From Hydrogenedens sp964549105 (GTDB lineage: Bacteria > Hydrogenedentota > Hydrogenedentia > Hydrogenedentales > Hydrogenedentaceae), in the NCBI GenBank assembly GCA_964549105.1, contig CAZJTZ010000002.1, positions 135,429 through 199,428 of the forward strand: 64,000 nucleotides of DNA, in the 5' to 3' direction. The notes beneath the pieces are model-generated. The model was not told where the DNA came from, made no database searches, and worked only from the letters and a program-made list of their open reading frames with translations. Of this stretch, positions 34,477-43,445 are shown piece by piece. The stretch's first letter is position 1. Every line of letters starts with the position of its first letter. Both the position numbers and the translations under genes were made by a program.

Positions 34477-36774
34477 GTGAAAAACTTTTCAATTACTATT
34501 CAAATCAGAATATTAGTATGTATGCTGCTATTTCTTATTGTCGGTGGATTATTACATGCACAAGAAAAGGTTCAATATACTTTAACTATCAATCGGGTAG
34601 GAGAAGGAGGAACCGTTGTTCCGGGTATAGGGACTTTCACTTATAGTGCTGGGTCAACAGCATTTATAAATGTAGTCCCAACCGCTGATTGGGCATTTGA
34701 CCACTGGGAAGGTGCTGCCTCAGGTTCGGGATGGTATACACAAGTATACATGGACGGGAATAAAACAGTTACGGCGGTCTTCGTGCCAGCGGTCTGGCGA
34801 CTTACCATAGAACACGCTGGAAATGCTTCAGGGAGTACTTTCCCGCAGGCAGGAGTATACGGGTGTATAAATGGGCAGTCTATTGGAATCAGTGTAGGAA
34901 CTTCGTCGGGTGTATATTTTGGGGGTTGGTCAGGCGATGCCCATGGTGCGTCTGAATTTATCACGGTAACGATGAATTCCGACAAACATGTTATTGCTAC
35001 TTTTACCAATACAGGATATGAACTAAATATATATGTAGAAGGTGAAGGTGGAACAACTCCGGCGTCTATGGGAAATCCACATCGCTATTCAGAAGGGGTT
35101 TATGTTAGCGTAACAGCATATAGGACGGATAACCTCTGGCGGTTTGACTACTGGTCAGGTGACCTTCCAGAAACTGCCACTCCAAGATATTATATTTTAG
35201 AACTACCGATGGACCAGGACCGCAATGTAACGGCGAATTTTATAATAAAGCCCTGGTATAAGTTAACAGTAGAAGTTCAAGGCGAAGGGAGTGTATCTAT
35301 TACACCTGATTTTAATGACCCCATAACTGTTACAACCGGTGTTTCCGAATATGACTTTATTGAATGGACTTATATTCGTGGTGAGGCTCTGGCAACTACT
35401 CCCGGCTGGAGGTTTCTGCGTTGGGAAGGGGACTTTGGAGATATGTCGGCAACCTATCCACGATGTGCATTCTCTATAGACCAGGACAGGTATGTCCGAT
35501 GTATCTTTACCAATTTAACTAATGTTCCAGATGTTATAGGTAGCACATTATCTTCTGCCACAACCGCAATAACCAATGCTTTCTTATCTGCGGGAGAAGT
35601 TATAGAAGTATGTAATGATGAAATTTCTGATGGGTATGTTATTGACCAGAACCCTGTGGGTGGGACAACAGTAGTAATGGGTAGTACGGTCGCTCTCTGG
35701 GTATCTACGGGACCCTGCCCTCCCGAAGGTGAAGGAATAATAGAAGGGACTGGTGAAGGCACAACGGAAGGAACTATTGAAGGAACATCTGAGGGGGAAG
35801 GGGTTCCCGAAGGGATTATAGAGGGAATTACAGAAGGAATCGTTGAAGGAACATCAGAAGGTAGCGAAGGAATACCCGAAGGAACTATTGAGGGAGAAGG
35901 AATCTCCGAAGGCACAATCGAAGGAGAAGGAACTTCAGATGGAGAAGGAACTTCAGATGGAGAAGGAACTATAGAAGGTGAAACTTGTGTCTGGGAAGAA
36001 GCATGCCCTAATTTCGCATGGGAAGTAAAAAAGATGGCTGATTTTTTTGGTTTGACTTTGAACAATCTTGACACTAATCAATCACAAATACCCGATGAAT
36101 GGGAAATAGAACTTGTAAAATTTTTACTTTGTTCCCCTCAGGGGATATGGGGAAATCAATTTATCTGTAAGTATGTTGAAAATTATAATGTTCTTCAGAC
36201 AGAACCTTTGTTTCATACTACATACTATTCATACCGTCATGTTCTTGCGGGCTTACTTACGATAGGTGGGAATTTAAACAATTTAATTAATACACTCCAA
36301 ATACACTATACCTATTCATCATTTGAATATCCTTCAGGGATATTTCCTTTAATGCCAGATGCCGACGCAGATAATGATGGAATGAACAATTTCGAAGAAT
36401 ATCAATTTGTCCTTAGTTACAATGGGACAAAAGCAGAATTTGTCCAACTCGTTTTTAATTCAAGCCCTGTTCCAGATTATCATTCTGCAGATACAAATAA
36501 GGATAATAGAATTGATTTGAGAGAATTATTACGAGTGATTCAATTCTTTAACTCAGGGGGTTTCCATTGTGAAGGAGGGACTGAAGATGGTTATGCACCG
36601 GGATATGATGAGAGTTTTGATTTCTCCTGCCCAAAACACACTTTAGACTATAATCCACAGGATTGGCATTTTAACCTCTATGAAATTCTTCGGGGTGTCC
36701 AGTTCTTTAATTCAAAAGGCTATCAGGTGTGTCCTTACTTTTCTGAAGACCATTATTGTCCCATTTTTAATTGA
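34477..36774 (+). CDS. Large secreted repeat protein: InlB-like repeats, PASTA, Gly/Glu linker, EF-hand/dockerin-like tail
   Basis: A 765-residue protein starting at GTG 34477 (AGAAGGAAC upstream) with a signal peptide. Four divergent InlB-B/Listeria-Bacteroides-type repeats fill about 33-345; each starts like 'YKLTVEVQGEGSV' and ends near 'DRNVTANF'. A PASTA-like module ('VPDVIGSTLSSATTAI') spans about 348-415. A Gly/Glu/Thr/Ile linker of about 85 residues follows, then a Cys-containing helical domain. 'DADADNDGMNNFEE' is a calcium-type loop, and the last ~90 residues hold two dockerin/EF-hand-like units: DTNKDNRIDLRELLRVIQFF (canonical Ca2+ loop) and a degenerate DYNPQDWHFNLYEILRGVQFF. The tail probably serves in sorting or attachment to the envelope. 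Function unknown; likely adhesion or scaffold. Confidence 0.8.
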   Translation: MKNFSITIQIRILVCMLLFLIVGGLLHAQEKVQYTLTINRVGEGGTVVPGIGTFTYSAGSTAFINVVPTADWAFDHWEGAASGSGWYTQVYMDGNKTVTAVFVPAVWRLTIEHAGNASGSTFPQAGVYGCINGQSIGISVGTSSGVYFGGWSGDAHGASEFITVTMNSDKHVIATFTNTGYELNIYVEGEGGTTPASMGNPHRYSEGVYVSVTAYRTDNLWRFDYWSGDLPETATPRYYILELPMDQDRNVTANFIIKPWYKLTVEVQGEGSVSITPDFNDPITVTTGVSEYDFIEWTYIRGEALATTPGWRFLRWEGDFGDMSATYPRCAFSIDQDRYVRCIFTNLTNVPDVIGSTLSSATTAITNAFLSAGEVIEVCNDEISDGYVIDQNPVGGTTVVMGSTVALWVSTGPCPPEGEGIIEGTGEGTTEGTIEGTSEGEGVPEGIIEGITEGIVEGTSEGSEGIPEGTIEGEGISEGTIEGEGTSDGEGTSDGEGTIEGETCVWEEACPNFAWEVKKMADFFGLTLNNLDTNQSQIPDEWEIELVKFLLCSPQGIWGNQFICKYVENYNVLQTEPLFHTTYYSYRHVLAGLLTIGGNLNNLINTLQIHYTYSSFEYPSGIFPLMPDADADNDGMNNFEEYQFVLSYNGTKAEFVQLVFNSSPVPDYHSADTNKDNRIDLRELLRVIQFFNSGGFHCEGGTEDGYAPGYDESFDFSCPKHTLDYNPQDWHFNLYEILRGVQFFNSKGYQVCPYFSEDHYCPIFN
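35728..35985 (+). repeat. In-frame Gly/Glu-rich coding repeat
   Basis: Inside the surface-protein gene, short units of the form GAAGG(A/C)A... code for EGT, EGE and EGI triplets, for example EGTGEGTTEGTIEGTSEGEG. The unit length is an irregular multiple of three, so copy-number change keeps the frame. It acts as a flexible acidic spacer between the PASTA-like module and the C-terminal domains. Confidence 0.85.
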
Positions 36775-36880
36775 TATTTGCTTTCCCATAACGAAACGAT
36801 TTTTATCCCATAAGTCACAGTTTATATCAATAGCAGAATTTATTGTAAAATATCTCCAAAAACTTTTACGAGTATGAACT

Positions 36881-38017
36881 ATGAATAAATTATGGTTGTT
36901 TTTATTAACTTTTTTATGTTGTCTTTTTTATGCCCCCTTTTCTCACGCAGAATTGATATTTGATAAAGAGTATCAAACAGGGATTCAACCCGTCTCCAAA
37001 ATTGTTCGGTATCGAGTAATACATACACCTACTCAAAAACATGATTACGCATTTAGTTTCACAGGAAAACTGCTTTGCGGCGGACTTACTATAAAAGTAG
37101 AGGACAAAGAAGGCAAAATTATTAAAGAACAGAAATTTCAAGGCAAATCTCTTATTCAATATCAATTTATACTTCCATCCGATACGGCGTTGAATAATAT
37201 TCATATCTCGTTGAATTTTGAAGAAGCAGCAGGGGATGTTTACACAGCCATTGCACCGGGTTTAACCGATAAACATGTATTAATATATAAGGCTATGACC
37301 TCTTTGACGGTAGTAATAATTTTATGTTTTTTATGTATTACTTTATTAAGGGAAAAAGCCCCATTCTCCTTGCTATTATGGGGAGTAGGTATAGGGGTAG
37401 CAGCGAAAGTCCTGATTTATTACTGGCAAAAAATAGACCCCCTATCCTCAAAATTAATCTTCACAACAACATCCTACAAAGAAGGTCTATCTCCCTATAT
37501 AGAAGCCTTCTATTTTTCTTTAAGTGAAACATTAATATCATTTTTACTTTTTGGTATCTTCCTATTTTTCAAACCTATACCAAAGGATAAAAAAGAAGTC
37601 TCTTTAAGTCTCTCCATGGGCATTATGCTAATATGGATTCTGGAGATTACAATTCAAGGGATATTTAATTTTTCTCCTATCTCGTTTTCCATATTTTACC
37701 AACAAACTCCCTTGTTCTTTGTTTTTATCTTGATACGAAACCTTATTCTGTGCGGATTATGGTTTACAGTCTTCTATGTTTCGGCCGTTGGAAGCACAAA
37801 TGCAGAGACGAGACTTGTCGTCTATGGAATTTTGATTCTCTTTATTACAGAATCTATACAGAACTATTTTAGTCAATCTAATTTTCTTTTCCAGAATTCG
37901 AGTTGGTGGCATGTCGTTTCATTACTATTTATAAGTTTCCTCTCAATCTTTCCATACATAATAATTAAAGGTATGAAAAAAAGAAATAATTCCACTTTAC
38001 AAAAGCAGGTAGAGTAA
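36881..38017 (+). CDS. Membrane protein of unknown function with exported N-terminal domain
   Basis: A 378-residue protein with a signal peptide (LWLFLLTFLCCLFYAPFSHA), a soluble beta-rich region of about 110 residues and about seven membrane helices from residue 130 onward, ending in a basic cytoplasmic tail (KGMKKRNN). I recognise no family. The topology (extracytoplasmic sensor domain, then seven helices) resembles 7TM receptor-like proteins with an N-terminal binding domain, but no signalling output domain is attached. A PilZ-domain gene follows 56 bp later, and a signalling link is possible but unproven. No good ribosome site is visible. Confidence 0.6.
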   Translation: MNKLWLFLLTFLCCLFYAPFSHAELIFDKEYQTGIQPVSKIVRYRVIHTPTQKHDYAFSFTGKLLCGGLTIKVEDKEGKIIKEQKFQGKSLIQYQFILPSDTALNNIHISLNFEEAAGDVYTAIAPGLTDKHVLIYKAMTSLTVVIILCFLCITLLREKAPFSLLLWGVGIGVAAKVLIYYWQKIDPLSSKLIFTTTSYKEGLSPYIEAFYFSLSETLISFLLFGIFLFFKPIPKDKKEVSLSLSMGIMLIWILEITIQGIFNFSPISFSIFYQQTPLFFVFILIRNLILCGLWFTVFYVSAVGSTNAETRLVVYGILILFITESIQNYFSQSNFLFQNSSWWHVVSLLFISFLSIFPYIIIKGMKKRNNSTLQKQVE

Positions 38018-38073
38018 AGTAATATATATTGTAAAGCACAATATACATCAAACATGAAAAAGAGGAATAAGAA

Positions 38074-38439
38074 ATGACACCTTCTTCAAACTTTGAAGAC
38101 CGTAGGCGATATCCTCGAAGTAAAAAGGGGTTGAATATCCCCATCGAATCAAAAGGGACAGAGATACTAAATCATGTAGATAATATTAGCGTGAATGGGG
38201 TTTTATGCCATACGGCTCAGTCTATTCCTCTTATGACAAAAATGCAAATTGTTGTTGAACTCCCCAAACCTTTTAGACACCAGATTCAGGCGGAAGGAAT
38301 TGTAGTCCGCTGTAATAAAGATGACTCAGGAAGTGCTACCTATAAAGTGGGGATTGTGTTTACTCGAATTAACGAAAAGGACCAGGATGAAATCCGAGAA
38401 TTTGTAGAACACACGCTATCAAAGAAAGAAGAAATCTAA
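38074..38439 (+). CDS. PilZ-domain protein
   Basis: A 121-residue single-domain protein. The c-di-GMP-binding signatures are present: R11-x-x-x-R15 (RRRYPR) at the N-terminus and 'NISVNGV' near residue 40, the (D/N)xSxxG motif. It probably binds cyclic di-GMP and relays that to a partner. It lies downstream of a membrane protein and 15 bp upstream of the NAD kinase gene, in the same direction. GAGGAATAAG precedes the ATG. The motif pattern is complete, so binding is likely. Confidence 0.88.
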   Translation: MTPSSNFEDRRRYPRSKKGLNIPIESKGTEILNHVDNISVNGVLCHTAQSIPLMTKMQIVVELPKPFRHQIQAEGIVVRCNKDDSGSATYKVGIVFTRINEKDQDEIREFVEHTLSKKEEI

Positions 38440-38454
38440 GGTAAAAAGTTTTAT

Positions 38455-39273
38455 ATGTTCAAATATGTGGGCGCTATTAGAGAAAAGCGGGGTAAAGAAA
38501 AACATAAACTTTCTGACAATAATAACTCAGTAACCCAAAAAATATTGTTGTTTGGAAAGGATACTGAGGAATTAGTCCCTATCTTTAAAAAATTTCCTCA
38601 ATTAAAAATAGTACAAGAAAATCCTGATTTCGTTTTGAGTTACGGTGGTGATGGGACTCTGTTATCTTCTGAACTTGCATATCCGCATATTCCTAAAATA
38701 CCTATATTAAAAAGTCTACGGGGGCACCGATGTATTCCTCATCCACCGGAAGAAGTGCTACAACGACTTGTTGAAAATAAACTTGTTCCCTATCGCTATA
38801 TGAAGTTATTATGTTCTGTCTATCCTGGGGGACAAGATAATCCTTCCCATCAATTTGAGGCACTAAACGAGGTAATGGCAGAAAAAGGAAGAATCAATAC
38901 AGCAGTGCGATTCAAGATATGGGTTGATGGAATCTCTTATGAAGGTGAAGGGCGGGAAATATTGGGTGATGGATTTATGATTAGCACACCCTTTGGAAGC
39001 ACTGCCTATTTTTCCAATGTAACAAGAGGAATTTTCTGGAAAGGCATTGGAATTGCCATCCTGGCAACCTCAGAAAGTGTTACCCACATCGTTTTGCCGG
39101 AAGACATCGTAACCGAAGTTAAAATAACACGCGGACCTGCCATTCTTGCCTATGATAACTCCCCTGAATCTATTCCCCTGGAAGAAGATGATGTGCTTGT
39201 CGTGAAAAGATGTCCTCAGGATGCTGTTATCTACTCCAGCGGCATAGTCCACCGACTATCTGAACCCTTCTGA
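38455..39273 (+). CDS. nadK: NAD kinase
   Basis: A 272-residue protein of the ATP-NAD kinase family. 'LSYGGDGTLLSS' has the diagnostic GGDGT (64-68) with the catalytic Asp66; 'ALNEVMAEKG' is the NE motif, and 'GDGFMISTPFGSTAY' is the second signature. It phosphorylates NAD to NADP. The first ~30 residues are a loose basic stretch, so an internal start is possible, but none is better supported. It lies 15 bp after the PilZ gene. An AT-rich spacer of 227 bp follows it. Confidence 0.88.
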   Translation: MFKYVGAIREKRGKEKHKLSDNNNSVTQKILLFGKDTEELVPIFKKFPQLKIVQENPDFVLSYGGDGTLLSSELAYPHIPKIPILKSLRGHRCIPHPPEEVLQRLVENKLVPYRYMKLLCSVYPGGQDNPSHQFEALNEVMAEKGRINTAVRFKIWVDGISYEGEGREILGDGFMISTPFGSTAYFSNVTRGIFWKGIGIAILATSESVTHIVLPEDIVTEVKITRGPAILAYDNSPESIPLEEDDVLVVKRCPQDAVIYSSGIVHRLSEPF

Positions 39274-39500
39274 GTTTATTTTGATTCCCTTTCATTATTA
39301 ATAGAACCAGTAAAATTCTTCGGTCATATTCTACGAATTTATAAGTGCTTGAAATGCAAGTATTTTAAGTAAGATTAATATTATAATAATGATATATTAT
39401 ATTATAAATTTATTTTTATATATATTATGATATAATAATAGTGATGTATTAAAGTTTAATATTACTGCACTATAATATATATTATGCTAAAGGTTGCTAT
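39274..39500. other. Very AT-rich intergenic spacer
   Basis: The stretch from about 39370 to 39440 is almost only A and T, with repeated ATAATA/TATATA units. No gene or stable GC hairpin is seen. It probably serves as an upstream promoter region for the zinc-ribbon gene. Its low melting stability is unusual next to coding DNA. Confidence 0.4.
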
Positions 39501-39983
39501 ATGTTGCATCACAAAGAAACAGAAGAAACCTACCGAGTCATCTGCTCATGTGGGCAAACATATCCTATCGTCAAGCCTGACTTGATTGACCAGATAACCT
39601 GCGGTGTATGTGGAAAATTAATAAAAATAACTTCCGAGAATCTTATCCTCCCTCAAGAGTCAATCACCGCAATTCATCGAAGACTAAAAAATCAACCTCC
39701 TGAAGAAAGGATTATGGAAGGGGTTCGACTTATCAAGGAAGGGAAATGGGAACTTGCCTTGCCTTTACTTCAATCGGTCGTGGAAGAAAACAAACCTTAC
39801 CGTGAAGCCTTTTATGGCGTTGGCTATTGCTATTATCAGGAAAAGAAGTATCTTGATAGTTTTCTTTTCCTTGGAATGGCTGTATATTTAGGACATCCAC
39901 ACGCATGGGCACTGTTTGAAAAGGTAAGAAGGATGCTAAATATTGAAGATTCAAATTTATCTGACCAGACTAAAAAAGAATAA
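39501..39983 (+). CDS. Small zinc-ribbon plus TPR-like protein
   Basis: A 160-residue protein. The N-terminus has CSCGQTYPI and CGVCGKLI (C-x-C then C-x-x-C, about 17 residues apart), a likely zinc ribbon. Residues about 70-145 look like two TPR-type helical pairs ('GVRLIKEGKWELALPLLQSVVEENKPYREAFYGVGYCYYQEKKY'-like, here interrupted). It is cytosolic, with no signal peptide. I know no named family. AAAGG is 8 nt before the ATG. It may bind a protein or RNA partner. Confidence 0.6.
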   Translation: MLHHKETEETYRVICSCGQTYPIVKPDLIDQITCGVCGKLIKITSENLILPQESITAIHRRLKNQPPEERIMEGVRLIKEGKWELALPLLQSVVEENKPYREAFYGVGYCYYQEKKYLDSFLFLGMAVYLGHPHAWALFEKVRRMLNIEDSNLSDQTKKE

Positions 39984-40029
39984 TTATATATTTTAATTTT
40001 TATTTATTTTATAAATAGAAAGTATCCTC

Positions 40030-40058
40030 TTAAAGTCGGACGAATTGGGTATTATAAT
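40030..40058 (+). promoter_or_regulatory. Possible sigma-70-type promoter for the enoyl-CoA hydratase gene
   Basis: TATAAT at 40053-40058 is a perfect -10. TTAAAG at 40030-40035, 17 nt upstream, is a weak -35. The start codon lies 39 bp downstream. Confidence 0.35.
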
Positions 40059-40097
40059 ATAAATAGTAAAAAACCAAAGATGAAGGAGCGAACCCCT

Positions 40098-40880
40098 ATG
40101 GCTTATCAATTCCTGCTTACAAAAAAAACAAATTCAAGTTTCTGGATTATATTAAACCGACCCAAAGTAAATGCACTTTCACGCGAGTTACTTGGAGAGA
40201 TTTATAATGCTATGGAAGAGGCTGAAAAGAATCCTGAAGTAAAGGTGATAATCATTACAGGAGGTGAAGGCAGATTTTTTGCTGCGGGTGCGGACATTCC
40301 TACAATTGCACAGGACCTCGATGACCCCATGGGTGAAGGTAAAATGTTAACACAGGGGATAAAGACTATGAATTACATCGAGGCATGCACAAAGCCCGTA
40401 ATTGCAGGTGTAAACGGATTCGCTTTAGGTGGTGGATGTGAACTGTCGCTTGCCTGTCATATCCGTATTGCTTCTGTCAATGCAAGTTTTGGACAACCAG
40501 AGGTTAGTTTAGGCATCATTCCGGGCTGGGGAGGAACATTCCGTTTACCTCGTGTTATCGGTGAAGGGAGAGCCATGGATTTGTTATTAACGGGCAGAAA
40601 CATTTCGGCAGAGGAAGCACTGCATTTTGGACTGGTTACAAAAGTAGTTCTACACGAAGAATTAAAAAAATCATTACAAGAATTAGCCGATTTATTAGCC
40701 AGCAAACCACCTGTGGCTCTTCGTGAACTTATTCAATTACAACAAAAACGAATCACTGAACCTGTCCATGCCCCGGATTATGAAAAATTGGCTTTCCAAC
40801 AATGTGCAAAGACCTCAGACGCACGAGAAGGAATAGAAGCATTTCTGAACAAAAGGCTTCCCCAATTTAAAGGACTGTAA
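40098..40880 (+). CDS. Enoyl-CoA hydratase/isomerase family protein (crotonase)
   Basis: A 260-residue crotonase. 'AAGADIPTIA' and 'ALGGGCELSLACHIRIA' form the oxyanion hole, and 'GQPEVSLGIIPGWGGT' carries the first catalytic Glu. The second, at rat crotonase E164, is Asp here (AMDLLLTG). It should add water to, or isomerise, 2-enoyl-CoA. The ATG at 40098 is chosen over one at 40080 because AAGGAGCG lies between them at proper spacing. No other fatty-acid genes are close. Exact substrate unknown. Confidence 0.88.
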   Translation: MAYQFLLTKKTNSSFWIILNRPKVNALSRELLGEIYNAMEEAEKNPEVKVIIITGGEGRFFAAGADIPTIAQDLDDPMGEGKMLTQGIKTMNYIEACTKPVIAGVNGFALGGGCELSLACHIRIASVNASFGQPEVSLGIIPGWGGTFRLPRVIGEGRAMDLLLTGRNISAEEALHFGLVTKVVLHEELKKSLQELADLLASKPPVALRELIQLQQKRITEPVHAPDYEKLAFQQCAKTSDAREGIEAFLNKRLPQFKGL

Positions 40881-40905
40881 TAATCATTCCGTAGATAGTA
40901 GGCAT

Positions 40906-40942
40906 GTGATAATATTTAATCTATCACAATAATCTATCACAA
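40906..40942. repeat. Tandem 13-bp direct repeat with overlapping hairpin
   Basis: TAATCTATCACAA occurs twice back to back (40917-40929, 40930-40942). GTGATA (40906-40911) also pairs with TATCAC (40922-40927) around a 10-nt loop. The element lies between the enoyl-CoA hydratase and ceramidase-fusion genes and could be an operator for the latter or a terminator for the former. Confidence 0.45.
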
Positions 40943-41048
40943 ATTTGGTTTCTACTCTGTCGTTTTTTTCTTCCAGAAAGTTGATTACTCGATTGGAAAT
41001 TGTAAGGAGTGATACAATATCAGATTATAGCCATTTAGAAAGTTTTAT

Positions 41049-43439
41049 ATGAAAAAGAGAAAGTTTTATTTTTTTAATTTTTATTTGTTCATCCCACTAT
41101 TTACTGTCTTTTTTCTTTTGTTAAATATCACAGATAGTTTCGCTCTTAAAGCAGGCGCCGTCAAAGCAGAAATTACACCTGATTTGGGCATTCCCTTGAA
41201 CGGTTATGGTGCTCGTCTGGGCAAAGGTGCTCGTGCTGTCCATGACCCGCTTTGGGCTCATGTCCTTTATATCAGTGATGACGAAACAGAATTGTTTTTG
41301 GTAAGTTTGGACCTGTGTTTTGTTGACCGTGAATTGCGAGACAAAGTAATTGCGATGGCACCTGAAAATTTCCCGCCACAGAATATTATTATGACTGCAA
41401 CTCATACTCACAACGGTTTTGGAGGAATGTGTAAACAATATCCACTGCGTTTTATATCCGGCAGATATATTCCTGAATTAGTGGAAAGGACAGCACGAAT
41501 TATCAGTCAAGCACTTCGCGACGCAAAAGCAAATGCAAAGAATGCTGTTTTAGGCTATGGAACTATACCTCAGGAGGACCTGACCTGTAATCGCCGTTAT
41601 TCTGGCGGTCCAAGGGATTCACAAATTGGGTTTATTGCCATTGAAGACGCCAACGGAAATGAAATTGCTATTATTGCCAACATGGCAGGACATCCGACTT
41701 CCGTAGATACTGAGGGTGACGACTTCTATTCTTTCTCAGCAGATTATCCCGGCTATTTTTATCTTGAAATTGAGAGTTTGGCAGCGGCAGGATGTGTCCC
41801 ATTTTTCCTAAATGGAGCCGAAGGGAATCAAACGATTCAAGCACCAGAACAGACCTCCGGCTGGGCACGCACAGAAAAGGTCGGCAGACTTTTAGCACAG
41901 CGAGTATATGAGGCTCAAAAAAATATTTCCTTATCCGAAGCAAAATTGAAACTGATTGCCCAGGAAATAGCACTTCCCATGAGTATCATGGAATTTTTCC
42001 CTCAAAAAACCTTGTTCCAATCTCTACAAATTAATGACCTCGCTATTTCCTTTTTTCCCGGTGAATTATGCGTCGAATACGCATTGCAATTGCGTGAGCA
42101 TGTATTAGGTGCTGGTTTCAAGGCTCATTTTACAGTAGACCTGGCTAATGACTATCTTATGTATTTTGTCCCTCCACATCTCCTATTCGACAAAACTTAT
42201 GAAGCAGGAATGAATTTCTTTGGACCTCAGGCAGAGAAATGGGTTCTGAACACCTGCTTTTCTCTGTTAAGCATAGAAAAGCCAGAATTTCAGAATAAAG
42301 ATTTTGACATGCCAGAGGTGCAAAAAACGGAGCAAAATTTGTCAATTGTAAAACTTGTGGGAACTCCCTACGAGTGTGGTTTTGCACGAGGTAAATTTGC
42401 AAAGAACATTATACAAAAACGATTTGAAGAATTAATCCAACAGCCTACGCAAAAAGGCAAATATCTGCCCCAACAAGGAATGGCTTCTATTATCCCTGCG
42501 GCATGGGTTGATATGAGCACTTTACTTTTGCCAACAATGGCTATTGGTATTCGTCCAACTATAAAAAAACTTCATCAAGAAGTAATAGATGAACTTATTG
42601 GTGTGTCTGATGGCACATCCATTCCCTTTGACAAGATATGGCTACTACAAAATACCATGAATATTCAACAGGCACAGTCCTTCGACCCCCTATTTGATAC
42701 CCCTTTATGCACAGCCGTGACTATTTCAGGGGAGCGAGCCGGTGCTAAAGATATTCTCATTGGGCACACGGTAGATTGGGAAATTGATGAATTGCCTGTG
42801 GTGTTTTCATATAAACCTGCTAATGGCATCCCATTTGTAGAGATTGGTTTCACCTGGTTCAATGGAACATTTTGCGGAATGAACGAGGCAGGTATTGTTT
42901 TATCTATTACGCGTGATACAGGCACGCTAACAGACTTATCAAAAGATGTGCCGGGTCCAGAATTCACATTAAAGCATGTATTGCTCAATTGCGCAAACAT
43001 TGAAACGGCTATAAGTGAAGTTGCTAATATAACTATTCCCCCTTCATATCACATTATCCTTGCAGGCAAGAATAACGAAGGGAAATGGATGACTTATGTA
43101 TTTCCTGAACCTGACCCAAACGATGCCACAGCCCAAACCCTGAAAAGTGAAGGGATTTTATTAGGCTGTGCTTCCTTATCGGGTGCATCGGAAACAACTG
43201 CAAAAAGATATTCAAACCTGTTGAGACAGTTAGAAAATGAGCGAATCGTTAGTCCAGACGAATTAAAAACTATGATGACCACTACAAATTCAGAAGACAC
43301 TTCTCTTTCTCAATTATGGAATGAACATAGCCGATTCAATGTAGTTTTTGAACCCACAGAGAAAAAGGTCTCCATATCAATTCGAACTAATGACAACAAA
43401 CCATCAGAATATTTTTCTTTAGAAATAGGAAACATTTAA
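41049..43439 (+). CDS. Ceramidase-like domain fused to a C45 peptidase/acyltransferase domain
   Basis: A 796-residue protein with a signal peptide. Residues about 30-420 resemble the N-terminal part of neutral/alkaline ceramidase (PF04734): 'AGAVKAEITPDLGIPLNGYGA', 'MTATHTHNGFGG' with metal-ligand His, and 'ANMAGHPTSVD'. Residues about 435-790 form a C45/acyl-CoA:6-APA acyltransferase-like Ntn-hydrolase (PF03417): 'LVGTPYECGFARGKFAK', the candidate nucleophile Cys554 in 'TPLCTAVTISGE', and 'LIGHTVDWEID'. In stand-alone C45 enzymes the Cys becomes N-terminal after self-cleavage, so this polypeptide may be processed at Cys554. It probably hydrolyses amide bonds outside the cytoplasm. Substrate unknown. 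Confidence 0.8.
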   Translation: MKKRKFYFFNFYLFIPLFTVFFLLLNITDSFALKAGAVKAEITPDLGIPLNGYGARLGKGARAVHDPLWAHVLYISDDETELFLVSLDLCFVDRELRDKVIAMAPENFPPQNIIMTATHTHNGFGGMCKQYPLRFISGRYIPELVERTARIISQALRDAKANAKNAVLGYGTIPQEDLTCNRRYSGGPRDSQIGFIAIEDANGNEIAIIANMAGHPTSVDTEGDDFYSFSADYPGYFYLEIESLAAAGCVPFFLNGAEGNQTIQAPEQTSGWARTEKVGRLLAQRVYEAQKNISLSEAKLKLIAQEIALPMSIMEFFPQKTLFQSLQINDLAISFFPGELCVEYALQLREHVLGAGFKAHFTVDLANDYLMYFVPPHLLFDKTYEAGMNFFGPQAEKWVLNTCFSLLSIEKPEFQNKDFDMPEVQKTEQNLSIVKLVGTPYECGFARGKFAKNIIQKRFEELIQQPTQKGKYLPQQGMASIIPAAWVDMSTLLLPTMAIGIRPTIKKLHQEVIDELIGVSDGTSIPFDKIWLLQNTMNIQQAQSFDPLFDTPLCTAVTISGERAGAKDILIGHTVDWEIDELPVVFSYKPANGIPFVEIGFTWFNGTFCGMNEAGIVLSITRDTGTLTDLSKDVPGPEFTLKHVLLNCANIETAISEVANITIPPSYHIILAGKNNEGKWMTYVFPEPDPNDATAQTLKSEGILLGCASLSGASETTAKRYSNLLRQLENERIVSPDELKTMMTTTNSEDTSLSQLWNEHSRFNVVFEPTEKKVSISIRTNDNKPSEYFSLEIGNI

Positions 43440-43445
43440 TTATTT

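Noticed and set aside
35454..36074. Long open frame on the minus strand with Pro/Ser repeats (VPSPSE...)
   Set aside because: It is antisense to the Gly/Glu repeats of the secreted protein; the repeat keeps all frames open. No ribosome site or start context supports it.
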